This document shows positions 1 to 5,362 of a stretch of DNA of 6,557 nt, piece by piece. The notes under the pieces were generated by a model. The model saw only the letters and a list, made by a program, of their open reading frames with translations, ran no database searches and was not told where the DNA came from. Positions within the stretch are counted from its first letter, which is position 1; the number at the start of each line of letters is the position of its first letter. The stretch lies in the NCBI GenBank assembly GCA_937896885.1, contig CALBNX010000085.1, forward strand, positions 1 to 6,557. The letters run 5' to 3'. Position numbers and translations under genes: made by a program. Origin of the DNA: an uncultured Clostridia bacterium. Its GTDB lineage: Bacteria; Bacillota; Clostridia; Oscillospirales; Acutalibacteraceae.

Positions 1-15
1 CTGGATTGCATAAAT

Positions 16-49
16 AAAAAAGAGCAGGTGTAAAAACCTGCTCTTTTTG
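16..49. terminator. Stem-loop terminator, possibly bidirectional
   Basis: A perfect 9-bp stem, AGAGCAGGT (21-29) with ACCTGCTCT (36-44), closes a 6-nt loop. The A-run at 16-20 and T-run at 44-48 lengthen the stem and give a U-tract on either strand. It most likely ends a plus-strand gene lying left of the window, of which no recognisable coding sequence remains here. It could also act as a second stop for the minus-strand ABC operon. Confidence 0.75.
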
Positions 50-85
50 TTGTCAAATTTGAATTTGTCGAACTTATAAAAGAAG

Positions 86-119
86 AAAAACGAGCTTTCA
101 CTTAGAAAGCTCGTTTTCG
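86..119. terminator. Stem-loop terminator behind the ABC exporter operon
   Basis: A perfect 9-bp stem, CGAGCTTTC (91-99) with GAAAGCTCG (105-113), has a 5-nt loop. It is flanked by an A-run at 86-90 and a T-run at 114-117, so it can terminate on either strand. On the minus strand it lies about 120 nt past the permease stop codon and is the first good terminator for that operon. Confidence 0.7.
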
Positions 120-136
120 TTTTAAGGAGAATGAAA

Positions 137-223
137 ATGAAAGGGGATTGGTCAGGTTTTGTTCCCTTGACCTTGGTTAAAGAATATCACATAAATATCA
201 CAGAAAAATATATAAATATTTAA
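137..223 (+). CDS. Doubtful 28-aa small ORF
   Basis: An ATG at 137 lies 7 nt after an AAGGAG (124-129), which is good Shine-Dalgarno spacing, and the frame stays open for 28 codons to a TAA at 221-223. A second in-frame ATG at 131 is too close to that site. The peptide begins MKGDWSGFVPLTLV and shows no membrane segment or known motif. A weak promoter may lie upstream: TTGTCA at 50-55 and TATAAA at 75-80 with a long 19-nt spacer. The terminator hairpin at 91-113 would then sit at the transcript's 5' end. An imperfect hairpin, GGTCAGG (150-156) with CCTTGACC (165-172), lies inside the frame, so this may simply be the 3' untranslated region of the opposite-strand ABC operon. I do not recognise it. 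Confidence 0.2.
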   Translation: MKGDWSGFVPLTLVKEYHINITEKYINI

Positions 224-236
224 CTTTTTGTGAACA

Positions 237-1472
237 TCAGCTTTTCTTTAAGGCTCTAACAATTTCATTGAATTTCGGTGGCTTGCCATACATTAAAATT
301 CCAATTCTATAAATTGCAACTGCGAGATATCCCACACCGACAATAGAAATAAGAAGAATAATTATTGAAATAATTGCCTGAATAGTAGTGGCTGTACCCA
401 TGGCAATTCTTGCAAACATAGCCATTGGCGCTGTGAACGGGAAATAGGAAAGGAATTTAACAACAACGCTGTCAATGTTGCCCGAACTCATAAATGAAAT
501 TGTAACGACAAACCCAATAATTAAAAATATCATAACGGGCATTGTGAGTGTGCCAACGTCTTCAAGCTTTGATGCCATTGAACCCATAGCGCCCAAAAGG
601 AAGGCATAGAGCAAAAAACCTAAAAGGAAGAAAATAATAGTATAAACAATCATTGGCGCAGAGAATCCTGTGAACATTGAAAACATATTGCTGTCAATGA
701 GATAATCTTTGTTGATTGCCACACACAAAATACCCCACACAAGAATTATTGCCATTTGTGTAATTCCTGCGAAACCTGTTCCCAAAACTTTACCAAAAAT
801 AAGATTTTTCGGGTCAGCAGATGTGATAAGCAATTCCATAGCTCTTGAACTTTTTTCATTTGCAACATTTTGAGCAACAATCTGACCATAGACCAAAACT
901 GTGATATAAAGCACCATCATAAGAATGTATGCGTGCATAAAATTCTGTGTTTGGTCCTGACCAACGATTAATGAATTGCTTTTAACAGTTAATGTTGAGA
1001 AATCAACAATTTCTTCCATTGAAAGACCATATTTTTGTAGCTCGATAGTTTTATAGTGGGAAAGAAGAATATTGCTGATATTCTGCTCAGTTGTGTCATA
1101 AAGTTCAAGATTTTCAACAATATAGGTGTATTCAAGTGGACTTGTTATTACAACAGCAGAAGTGTATTCTTTGTTTTCAACTGAAAGCTTCGCCGAATTT
1201 TCGTCACCAGCAGTCGTGAAAGTAATATCGATATCTTTTATAGTGGACTTTATGATTTCTTCTAATCCTACAACATTTGCCTTGTCGATAACAAGCAAGG
1301 TTGGTGTTTCTTGCTTGCCAAAATTCAATGAAAAATCTGTTGATAAAGAAAATCTTGGATAAAAAGCAATAACTGAAATAATTACTGCAACTGTAACGGT
1401 GAGAAAAATAAAAATCTTATTCTTTATAAAATTGAGATATTCAAATTTAAATACTGCGAGAAACTGTTTCAT
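237..1472 (-). CDS. ABC-2 type exporter permease, NatB-like
   Basis: Membrane subunit of an ABC exporter, working with the ATPase encoded just upstream. At 411 aa it has the length and layout of NatB/ABC-2 (ABC2_membrane_3-like) permeases. One membrane helix lies near residues 20-38, followed by a large hydrophilic extracytoplasmic domain at about 40-175. A C-terminal block of about six helices follows (about 178-200, 232-253, 273-297, 310-328, 338-356 and 365-388). The cytoplasmic loop at about 205-230, with EKSSRAMELLITS followed by FGKVLG, is the typical ABC-2 segment that touches the ATPase. The ATG at 1472 overlaps the ATPase stop codon as ATGA and has a GGAGGG site 6 nt upstream, so the two genes are translationally coupled. 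The substrate cannot be read from the sequence. NatAB of Bacillus exports sodium, but relatives handle peptides or antibiotics, so I give no gene symbol. The gene is intact. Confidence 0.9.
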   Translation of the reverse strand: MKQFLAVFKFEYLNFIKNKIFIFLTVTVAVIISVIAFYPRFSLSTDFSLNFGKQETPTLLVIDKANVVGLEEIIKSTIKDIDITFTTAGDENSAKLSVENKEYTSAVVITSPLEYTYIVENLELYDTTEQNISNILLSHYKTIELQKYGLSMEEIVDFSTLTVKSNSLIVGQDQTQNFMHAYILMMVLYITVLVYGQIVAQNVANEKSSRAMELLITSADPKNLIFGKVLGTGFAGITQMAIILVWGILCVAINKDYLIDSNMFSMFTGFSAPMIVYTIIFFLLGFLLYAFLLGAMGSMASKLEDVGTLTMPVMIFLIIGFVVTISFMSSGNIDSVVVKFLSYFPFTAPMAMFARIAMGTATTIQAIISIIILLISIVGVGYLAVAIYRIGILMYGKPPKFNEIVRALKKS

Positions 1473-2380
1473 ATCTGTCCCTCCGTAAACTGTACAAAAA
1501 TCTCATTGAGTGTTGGCTCTTTGACTTTGATTTCATCAATCTGGTTACCCATTGGGGATAATGCATCTAAAAGCCCATTTTTCTCATTTTCATCTGTAAG
1601 GGTTACAAAAACTGTGTTTTCGTCAAAAGTCACTCTTTTAACAAATGGTAGATTACTCTCAAAAAGAGAATTTGCAATGGTTTGTGAATTCTCACTCTTG
1701 ATTTCGATTATATTTCGTGCATATCCGCGCTTAATTTCTTTGATGTTGCCACTTAATACAATTTGTCCACCATTTAAAATGAGAATATCATCGCAGAATT
1801 CTTCAATATAATTCATCTGGTGGCTTGAAAAAAGAACAAGCTTGCCCTCTGCAATTAAATCTTTGACAATATCTTTAAGTAGAGTGGCATTGACTGGGTC
1901 AAGTCCTGAAAAAGGCTCGTCAAGAATGACGATATCAGGGTCAGCAATAAGTGTAGCAATAAGCTGTACTTTTTGTTGATTGCCTTTTGAAAGAGTATCA
2001 AGTCGCACATTTTTATATTCTTCAATCTGTAATTTTTTGAAAAGCTTATCAGCATTAGAGACGGCTGTTTGTTTGTCTACGCCTTGTAATGTTGCGAAAT
2101 AGATAAGTTGCTCCATAATCTTTTTCTTTGGGTAGAGTCCACGCTCTTCCGGAAGATAACCTATTTTCACATTACTTGTATTCATAGGTGAACCATCAAG
2201 TGTGACATTGCCATTATCTGCATTGAAAACGCCCATAATAATTCTAATCATAGTTGTTTTACCTGCACCGTTTCTGCCAAGAAGTCCTAAAGCTTTTCCA
2301 CCTTCACAAGAAAAGGATATGTTTTTAAGCACTTGCTTTTCGCCAAATGATTTTGAAATACTGTTGACTGATAAAACCAT
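1469..2380 (-). CDS. ABC exporter ATP-binding protein, NatA-like
   Basis: Cytoplasmic ATPase that powers the exporter with the permease encoded downstream. In the 303-aa form starting at ATG 2380, all nucleotide-binding motifs are present: Walker A GRNGAGKTT (35-43), a Q-loop region GYLPEERGLYP (74-84), signature LSKGNQQK (130-137), Walker B IVILDEP (150-156) and the H-loop His187. The Q-loop carries Glu instead of Gln, which I recall as usual in this NatA-like subfamily. The tail (about 225-303), ending in PTLNEIFVQF, matches the C-terminal DUF4162-type extension of these exporters. A frame-compatible GTG at 2389 would add three residues, but that GTG is part of the Shine-Dalgarno sequence GAGGTG, which sits 6 nt before ATG 2380. 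The ATG is therefore the likelier start. The gene overlaps the permease by 4 nt. The substrate is unknown. Confidence 0.93.
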   Translation of the reverse strand: MVLSVNSISKSFGEKQVLKNISFSCEGGKALGLLGRNGAGKTTMIRIIMGVFNADNGNVTLDGSPMNTSNVKIGYLPEERGLYPKKKIMEQLIYFATLQGVDKQTAVSNADKLFKKLQIEEYKNVRLDTLSKGNQQKVQLIATLIADPDIVILDEPFSGLDPVNATLLKDIVKDLIAEGKLVLFSSHQMNYIEEFCDDILILNGGQIVLSGNIKEIKRGYARNIIEIKSENSQTIANSLFESNLPFVKRVTFDENTVFVTLTDENEKNGLLDALSPMGNQIDEIKVKEPTLNEIFVQFTEGQI

Positions 2381-2412
2381 AATTTTCACCTCGCAAAAAT
2401 TATTCTTTTTTA

Positions 2413-2421
2413 ATTATATCA
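2413..2421 (-). promoter_or_regulatory. Extended -10 promoter for the ABC exporter operon
   Basis: Read on the minus strand this is TGATATAAT, a perfect -10 hexamer (2418 down to 2413) with the TGn extension. The matching -35 position holds only TTTAAT (2441 down to 2436), a poor match, as is common for extended -10 promoters. Transcription would begin near 2406 and leave a leader of about 26 nt before ATG 2380. A second TATAAT at 2430 to 2425 lacks both a TGn and a -35 and is less likely. Confidence 0.55.
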
Positions 2422-2456
2422 CGAATTATATAAATATTAAACTTTATTTTGTTTGT

Positions 2457-2505
2457 AAGATTTTTGTAATAATTATTAAGATTTTGTAACAACTGTTGAA
2501 GATTT
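2457..2505 (+). repeat. Three AAGATTT direct repeats with 21-bp period
   Basis: AAGATTT occurs at 2457, 2478 and 2499, exactly 21 bp apart, or two helical turns. The first two copies extend to AAGATTTTTGTAA and AAGATTTTGTAA. The third overlaps the -35 box of the downstream promoter. The spacing would put all copies on one face of the DNA, which suits a regulator-binding array or bent, A-tract-like DNA. In such AT-rich sequence chance is a real alternative. Confidence 0.4.
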
Positions 2506-2524
2506 CAGATTTTGCGAGTATAAT
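2496..2524 (+). promoter_or_regulatory. Sigma-A type promoter for the O-antigen ligase-like gene
   Basis: TTGAAG (2496-2501), a 17-nt spacer and a perfect TATAAT (2519-2524) lie 29 nt before the ATG at 2554. Transcription would start near 2531, which places the GGGAG ribosome binding site (2542-2546) in a very short leader. Confidence 0.7.
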
Positions 2525-2553
2525 TACAATAGAGAAATTTTGGGAGAAAATAT

Positions 2554-4011
2554 ATGGAATTAATTTTCAAATCAGAAACGGCTCAAAAAAGAATAGAGAA
2601 CATAAGAGCATTCCTGTTAAGCGATAAGTGGATGGTTCTGTTGTCATGCCTTGCAGGAATTATCATTGTTATGAGTCATCGCTTTCCTGAAGCGCAGTTA
2701 GAAATAAAAGGCACAATCTTTTTTGCTTACATAATTGGTATAGTAATCGTGTTAAGTAATGATATTATGGCAGGGCTCATACCCTTTATGCTGACTTATA
2801 TGATTGCCATAAAATGCTATGACTCATTCGATAAGTTTATGGCTTATAAGTGGTATGCGATTCCACTTGTGTTTATGGCGCTTTTCCATATTATCGCGTA
2901 TTTTAAGCCTTTAAAAGCAAGGGGTTCACAATTTAAACCTATGCTTTTTGTGTCCATTGCAATATTGTTAGGTGGTATCGGGTTTATTTCACCACAAGAA
3001 TATTTCTCTGGCTCCTCTATTTATCATATGTTTGGTTTGGGTTTTGGAATGCTTTTGATGTATAGCTATTTCTATGCTCATATTGATATAAACGCAAAAT
3101 ATTCTGTAACAAAAAAGCTGACAGAAATAATGGTTATGACAGGTCTTGTTGCAACCTTTATGGTGCTTTCATATTACCTTGTGAAGATTAACCATGTTCT
3201 CGATGTCAAAGGCATTATTTATATGCAATGGCGAAATAATTGTTCAACTATTCTTATGATAACAATACCATTTGCATTTTTGATGGCAAACAAAAAGTCT
3301 TATGCAACAACTTTTGGATTTTTGTTCTATCTTGCAATTCTGCTCACAGGTTCTCGTGGGGGAATGGTGTTTGGAACAATTGAGCTTGTAATGTGTATTG
3401 TGATGTTTATGCTTTATGACAGACGTCGCCGTTTGGCTTATGCTATTATTATTGTGTGCGTTCTTTTTGGCATTTTGGCATTTACACCTGAAATCACAAG
3501 GTTTCTGGGTTATACTCTTGACAGACTTTTTAATGCACTTAACGATTTCCTTATGGGTGAAAGTACAGAAATCAGAACTCGTCATTATGCCCGCGGAATC
3601 AGCGATTTCTTTAAACAGCCAATTTTCGGTACAGGACTTGGTTATATGGGAAATCGTGATATTCACGCATCAAAAGAATTTGCGCTTTGCTGGTATCATT
3701 GCGAACCAATTCAGATTGCAGCAAGCTTTGGTGTGGTAGGTATCATTGCTTTTGTAAATCAGTTTATTAGAAGAAATATGCTTATCTGGAGAAAAGCAAC
3801 ACTCTTTAATATGACAATTTTCTTATCATATATAAGTCTTGAAATGATGTCACTTGTAAATCCGGGTATTCTTTGTCCACTTCCATATCTTATGCTTATT
3901 ACATTGTTTATGGTTGTTGTTGAGAAGTGCGACGGTGAATATAAAGAGAAACTTTATATCACAACCAAACAAAGACTTGAAGATTTCAGAAAACAAAGAG
4001 AAAACGCTTGA
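2554..4011 (+). CDS. O-antigen ligase/polymerase-like membrane protein
   Basis: Polytopic membrane protein of 485 aa resembling the O-antigen ligase (WaaL) / Wzy polymerase superfamily, which transfers or polymerises lipid-linked glycans on the outer face of the membrane. About ten or more hydrophobic segments run from residue 27 to 455. Two family hallmarks are visible. One is a LTGSRGGMVFG segment (264-274) at a helix end. The other is a large extracytoplasmic loop (about 312-385) with conserved Arg341/Arg343, PIFGTGLGYMG (356-366), His371 and His382, followed by a helix with GVVGI. The tail (457-485) is charged and cytoplasmic. The ATG has GGGAG 7 nt upstream. In a Gram-positive the likely product is a capsule, wall polysaccharide or glycolipid, but no other glycan genes are in view, so the substrate is open. 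It has its own promoter. No terminator follows, so transcripts may read into rpsF. The gene is intact. Confidence 0.8.
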   Translation: MELIFKSETAQKRIENIRAFLLSDKWMVLLSCLAGIIIVMSHRFPEAQLEIKGTIFFAYIIGIVIVLSNDIMAGLIPFMLTYMIAIKCYDSFDKFMAYKWYAIPLVFMALFHIIAYFKPLKARGSQFKPMLFVSIAILLGGIGFISPQEYFSGSSIYHMFGLGFGMLLMYSYFYAHIDINAKYSVTKKLTEIMVMTGLVATFMVLSYYLVKINHVLDVKGIIYMQWRNNCSTILMITIPFAFLMANKKSYATTFGFLFYLAILLTGSRGGMVFGTIELVMCIVMFMLYDRRRRLAYAIIIVCVLFGILAFTPEITRFLGYTLDRLFNALNDFLMGESTEIRTRHYARGISDFFKQPIFGTGLGYMGNRDIHASKEFALCWYHCEPIQIAASFGVVGIIAFVNQFIRRNMLIWRKATLFNMTIFLSYISLEMMSLVNPGILCPLPYLMLITLFMVVVEKCDGEYKEKLYITTKQRLEDFRKQRENA

Positions 4012-4036
4012 CTTTATTAGAAAATATTGCTATAAT
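4008..4036 (+). promoter_or_regulatory. Strong extended -10 promoter for the rpsF operon
   Basis: TTGACT (4008-4013), a 17-nt spacer and TATAAT (4031-4036) preceded by TG plus one base (TGCTATAAT) give a near-consensus, extended -10 promoter, as expected for a ribosomal protein operon. The -35 box overlaps the TGA stop (4009-4011) of the preceding gene. Transcription should begin near 4043. Confidence 0.85.
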
Positions 4037-4042
4037 GCATAT

Positions 4043-4120
4043 TTGCTATGAAGAAAAATATTAATTCATCGCAATCCTTCCCCCAAGGATGAGTTTGGGG
4101 GCAAAGTCCACAAGGAGGTG
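4043..4120 (+). promoter_or_regulatory. Structured rpsF leader, candidate S6:S18 autoregulatory site
   Basis: The leader between the predicted start site and rpsF folds into two stem-loops. The first pairs 4043-4052 with 4065-4074 (10 positions, one mismatch, 12-nt loop) and begins at the predicted start site. The second is CCCCCAA (4080-4086) with TTGGGGG (4095-4101) around GGATGAGT. A competing hairpin, ATCCTT (4074-4079) with AAGGAT (4085-4090), excludes the second. TCCTT (4075-4079) can also pair with AAGGA of the Shine-Dalgarno AAGGAGGT (4112-4119), so a translational switch is possible. Leaders bound by the S6:S18 complex are known upstream of rpsF in many bacteria. I assign this one by position and structure, having not matched the published consensus base by base. 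Confidence 0.45.
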
Positions 4121-4126
4121 TAAAGA

Positions 4127-4405
4127 ATGTCAAAATACGAGACTATTATGGTTTTCTCACTCAAGAATGGTGAAGAAGCAGCAAAAGAGCTTATGGAAAA
4201 ATTCAAGGCTCTTATGGAGTCAAACGGCACTCTTGAAAGCGTTGATGAGTGGGGCAAGAGAAGACTTGCATACCTTATCAATGATGAGGCTGATGGTTAC
4301 TATGTTCTCTATAATTACGAGGCAAACCCAGGCTTCCCAGCAGAGCTTGACCGTATCGCAAAAATTACTGACGGTGTTCTTAGAACATTGATTGTTAAGA
4401 AGTAA
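4127..4405 (+). CDS. rpsF: 30S ribosomal protein S6
   Basis: Component of the platform of the small ribosomal subunit, where it binds 16S rRNA as a dimer with S18, encoded two genes downstream. The 92-aa length is normal for Gram-positive S6, which lacks the acidic tail of the enterobacterial protein. Visible hallmarks are the N-terminal YETIMVF strand (4-10), the central EWGKRRLAYLINDEADGYY block (41-59) and the C-terminal ELDRIAKITDGVLRTLIVKK (73-92). The ATG lies 7 nt after an almost perfect AAGGAGGT. It is first in an operon with ssb, 15 nt downstream, and rpsR, and is probably controlled through its structured leader. The gene is intact. Confidence 0.97.
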   Translation: MSKYETIMVFSLKNGEEAAKELMEKFKALMESNGTLESVDEWGKRRLAYLINDEADGYYVLYNYEANPGFPAELDRIAKITDGVLRTLIVKK

Positions 4406-4420
4406 TCGGAGGAAAAAGAA

Positions 4421-4888
4421 ATGTTAAACACAGCTATTATCATGGGCAGACTTACTGCTGACCCCGAACTTCGCAAAACAACTAGCGGACTTTCCGTGAC
4501 ATCTTTTACTGTTGCAGTTGAACGTAACTACAAGAGCGGTGAAGAAAGACAAGCAGACTTCATTAATGTTGTTGCTTGGCGTGGTACAGCAGATTTTGTT
4601 TCAACTTATTTCAAGAAGGGACAAATGATTGCAGTTCAAGGTTCAATTCAGACAAGAAACTATGAAGATAAAAACGGAAATAAACGCACAGCGGTTGAAA
4701 TTGTAGCAGACAATGTTTCATTCTGCGGAAGCAAAGCAGAAAGTGGTAACACTTATGGCGCAGCAAGACAAGAATCAGCACCGGCTGTTTCTTATCAGAG
4801 TGCAGACGCAGGTAGCTTCTCAGTTTTACCCGATGACAACCAGGGATTTCCATTCGGTTCAGACGATGACGAAGGACTCCCATTCTAA
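4421..4888 (+). CDS. ssb: Single-stranded DNA-binding protein
   Basis: Binds single-stranded DNA during replication, recombination and repair, and recruits partner proteins through its C-terminal tip. Residues 1 to about 105 form the OB fold with the usual landmarks: MLNTAIIMGRLTADPELR, the FINVVAWRGTADF strand with Trp53, KKGQMIAVQGSIQTR, then NGNKRTAVEIVADNVSF. A low-complexity linker rich in Ser, Ala, Gln and Gly follows (106-135). The end is an acidic tip, DDDEGLPF (148-155). Unusually a second, similar segment, DDNQGFPF (138-145), lies directly before it. Length (155 aa) is normal. A GGAGGA site 7 nt upstream supports ATG 4421. It is the middle gene of the rpsF-ssb-rpsR operon. The gene is intact. 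Confidence 0.97.
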   Translation: MLNTAIIMGRLTADPELRKTTSGLSVTSFTVAVERNYKSGEERQADFINVVAWRGTADFVSTYFKKGQMIAVQGSIQTRNYEDKNGNKRTAVEIVADNVSFCGSKAESGNTYGAARQESAPAVSYQSADAGSFSVLPDDNQGFPFGSDDDEGLPF

Positions 4889-4890
4889 TT

Positions 4891-5052
4891 GTAACCACTA
4901 ATTGAATCGCAATCGCAATTCTCAGCGGTTACATTTCCGTTATAACTCGTCAAAAATACTCGTTAATACACAAAGTATTGCCTGCGTTTTTTGACGGCTC
5001 TAACAAAAATCTATCTCGCTGATAATCACAATACGATTCAACCAGCGGTTAC
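4891..5052 (-). repeat. 162-nt imperfect palindromic element in the ssb-rpsR gap
   Basis: Almost the whole ssb-rpsR gap folds back on itself about a centre near 4972. From outside inward the pairs are 4891-4909 with 5034-5052 (16 of 19), 4912-4920 with 5024-5032, TCAGCG (4922-4927) with CGCTGA (5017-5022), GTTA (4939-4942) with TAAC (5001-5004), CGTCAAAAA (4948-4956) with TTTTTGACG (4988-4996), and AATAC (4965-4969) with GTATT (4975-4979) around loop ACAAA. CAGCGGTTAC also occurs as a direct repeat at 4923 and 5043. Several A-C mismatches on the plus strand become G-U pairs on the minus strand, hence the strand given. It resembles a MITE or REP-like intergenic repeat that entered the operon, but no target-site duplication is obvious. 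A structured regulatory RNA is the alternative. It holds no ORF. Confidence 0.65.
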
Positions 5053-5078
5053 CAAAACCTTAATAGGAGGAAACTAAA

Positions 5079-5321
5079 ATGGCATACGATAAGAATGCAA
5101 GACCAAACAGAAAAGGTCGCAAAAAAGTTTGTGCATTTTGTGTAGAAAAAATCGACACAATCGATTATAAAGATACAGCAAAGCTCCGTCGTTACACATC
5201 AGAAAGAGCAAAGATTCTCCCTCGCCGTGTAACAGGTACATGTGCATACCACCAGAGAGAGCTTACAACAGCTATCAAGAGAGCAAGACAAATCGCTCTT
5301 ATGCCTTACACAAACGACTAA
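5079..5321 (+). CDS. rpsR: 30S ribosomal protein S18, with zinc-ligand-like Cys/His set
   Basis: Small-subunit platform protein that binds 16S rRNA next to S6. The 80-aa basic sequence carries the S18 core: KVCAFCVEKIDTIDYKD, then LRRYTSERAKILPRRVTGTC and HQRELTTAIKRARQIALMPY. Cys18 and Cys21 (CxxC) together with Cys55 and His58 (CxxH) look like a complete zinc-binding set, as in the C+ form of S18. Other S18 proteins lack these residues and may replace the C+ form under zinc shortage. A GGAGG at 5066-5070 lies 8 nt before the ATG. It is the third gene of the operon but is separated from ssb by 190 nt, nearly all of it the palindromic element. A terminator follows 9 nt after the stop. Confidence 0.96.
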   Translation: MAYDKNARPNRKGRKKVCAFCVEKIDTIDYKDTAKLRRYTSERAKILPRRVTGTCAYHQRELTTAIKRARQIALMPYTND

Positions 5322-5330
5322 TCAAAAGTC

Positions 5331-5362
5331 AAAGCCACTCGAAAGAGTGGCTTTATTTTTTT
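5331..5362 (+). terminator. Rho-independent terminator of the rpsF-ssb-rpsR operon
   Basis: A perfect 10-bp stem, AAAGCCACTC (5331-5340) with GAGTGGCTTT (5345-5354), is closed by a GAAA tetraloop and followed by a run of seven T (5356-5362). The T-tract overlaps the stop codon of the convergent minus-strand gene. Read on the minus strand the U-tract is poor, so this mainly serves the plus strand. Confidence 0.92.

Noticed and set aside
1..15. Possible 3' end of a gene entering from the left edge
   Set aside because: Several frames reach a stop within a few codons and no sequence is left to identify, so no gene can be supported.
1707..1757. Glutamate in place of the Q-loop glutamine of the ABC ATPase as a lost catalytic feature
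   Set aside because: The coordinates are only approximate, since the motif is at residues 74-84 of the protein. The GYLPEERGLYP form is, as I recall, standard in this NatA-like subfamily, so it is not a defect.
2381..2389. GTG at 2389 as the ABC ATPase start, giving an MKI extension
   Set aside because: That GTG lies inside the GAGGTG ribosome binding site of ATG 2380, and no other site lies at a proper distance before it.
2202..2489. 95-codon plus-strand open frame across the ABC ATPase start and intergenic region
   Set aside because: It is antisense to the Walker A region, and its tail is translated AT-rich promoter DNA.
3244..3666. 140-codon open frame on the minus strand inside the O-antigen ligase-like gene
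   Set aside because: It is antisense to a clearly conserved membrane protein, and its Cys/His/Lys-rich composition is what reverse reading of such a gene gives. It is a shadow frame.
4611..4898. 95-codon open frame antisense to ssb
   Set aside because: It mirrors the SSB coding sequence, has no protein-like motif and runs into the palindromic element.
4997..5026. A separate rpsR promoter built from TTGACG (4991-4996) and GATAAT (5021-5026)
   Set aside because: The spacer would be 24 nt, too long for a sigma-A promoter, and both boxes are arms of the palindrome.
4891..5052. Palindromic element as a terminator or CRISPR repeat unit
   Set aside because: Neither strand has a U-tract after the outer stem, and there is one copy with no spacer array. 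It does not look like either.
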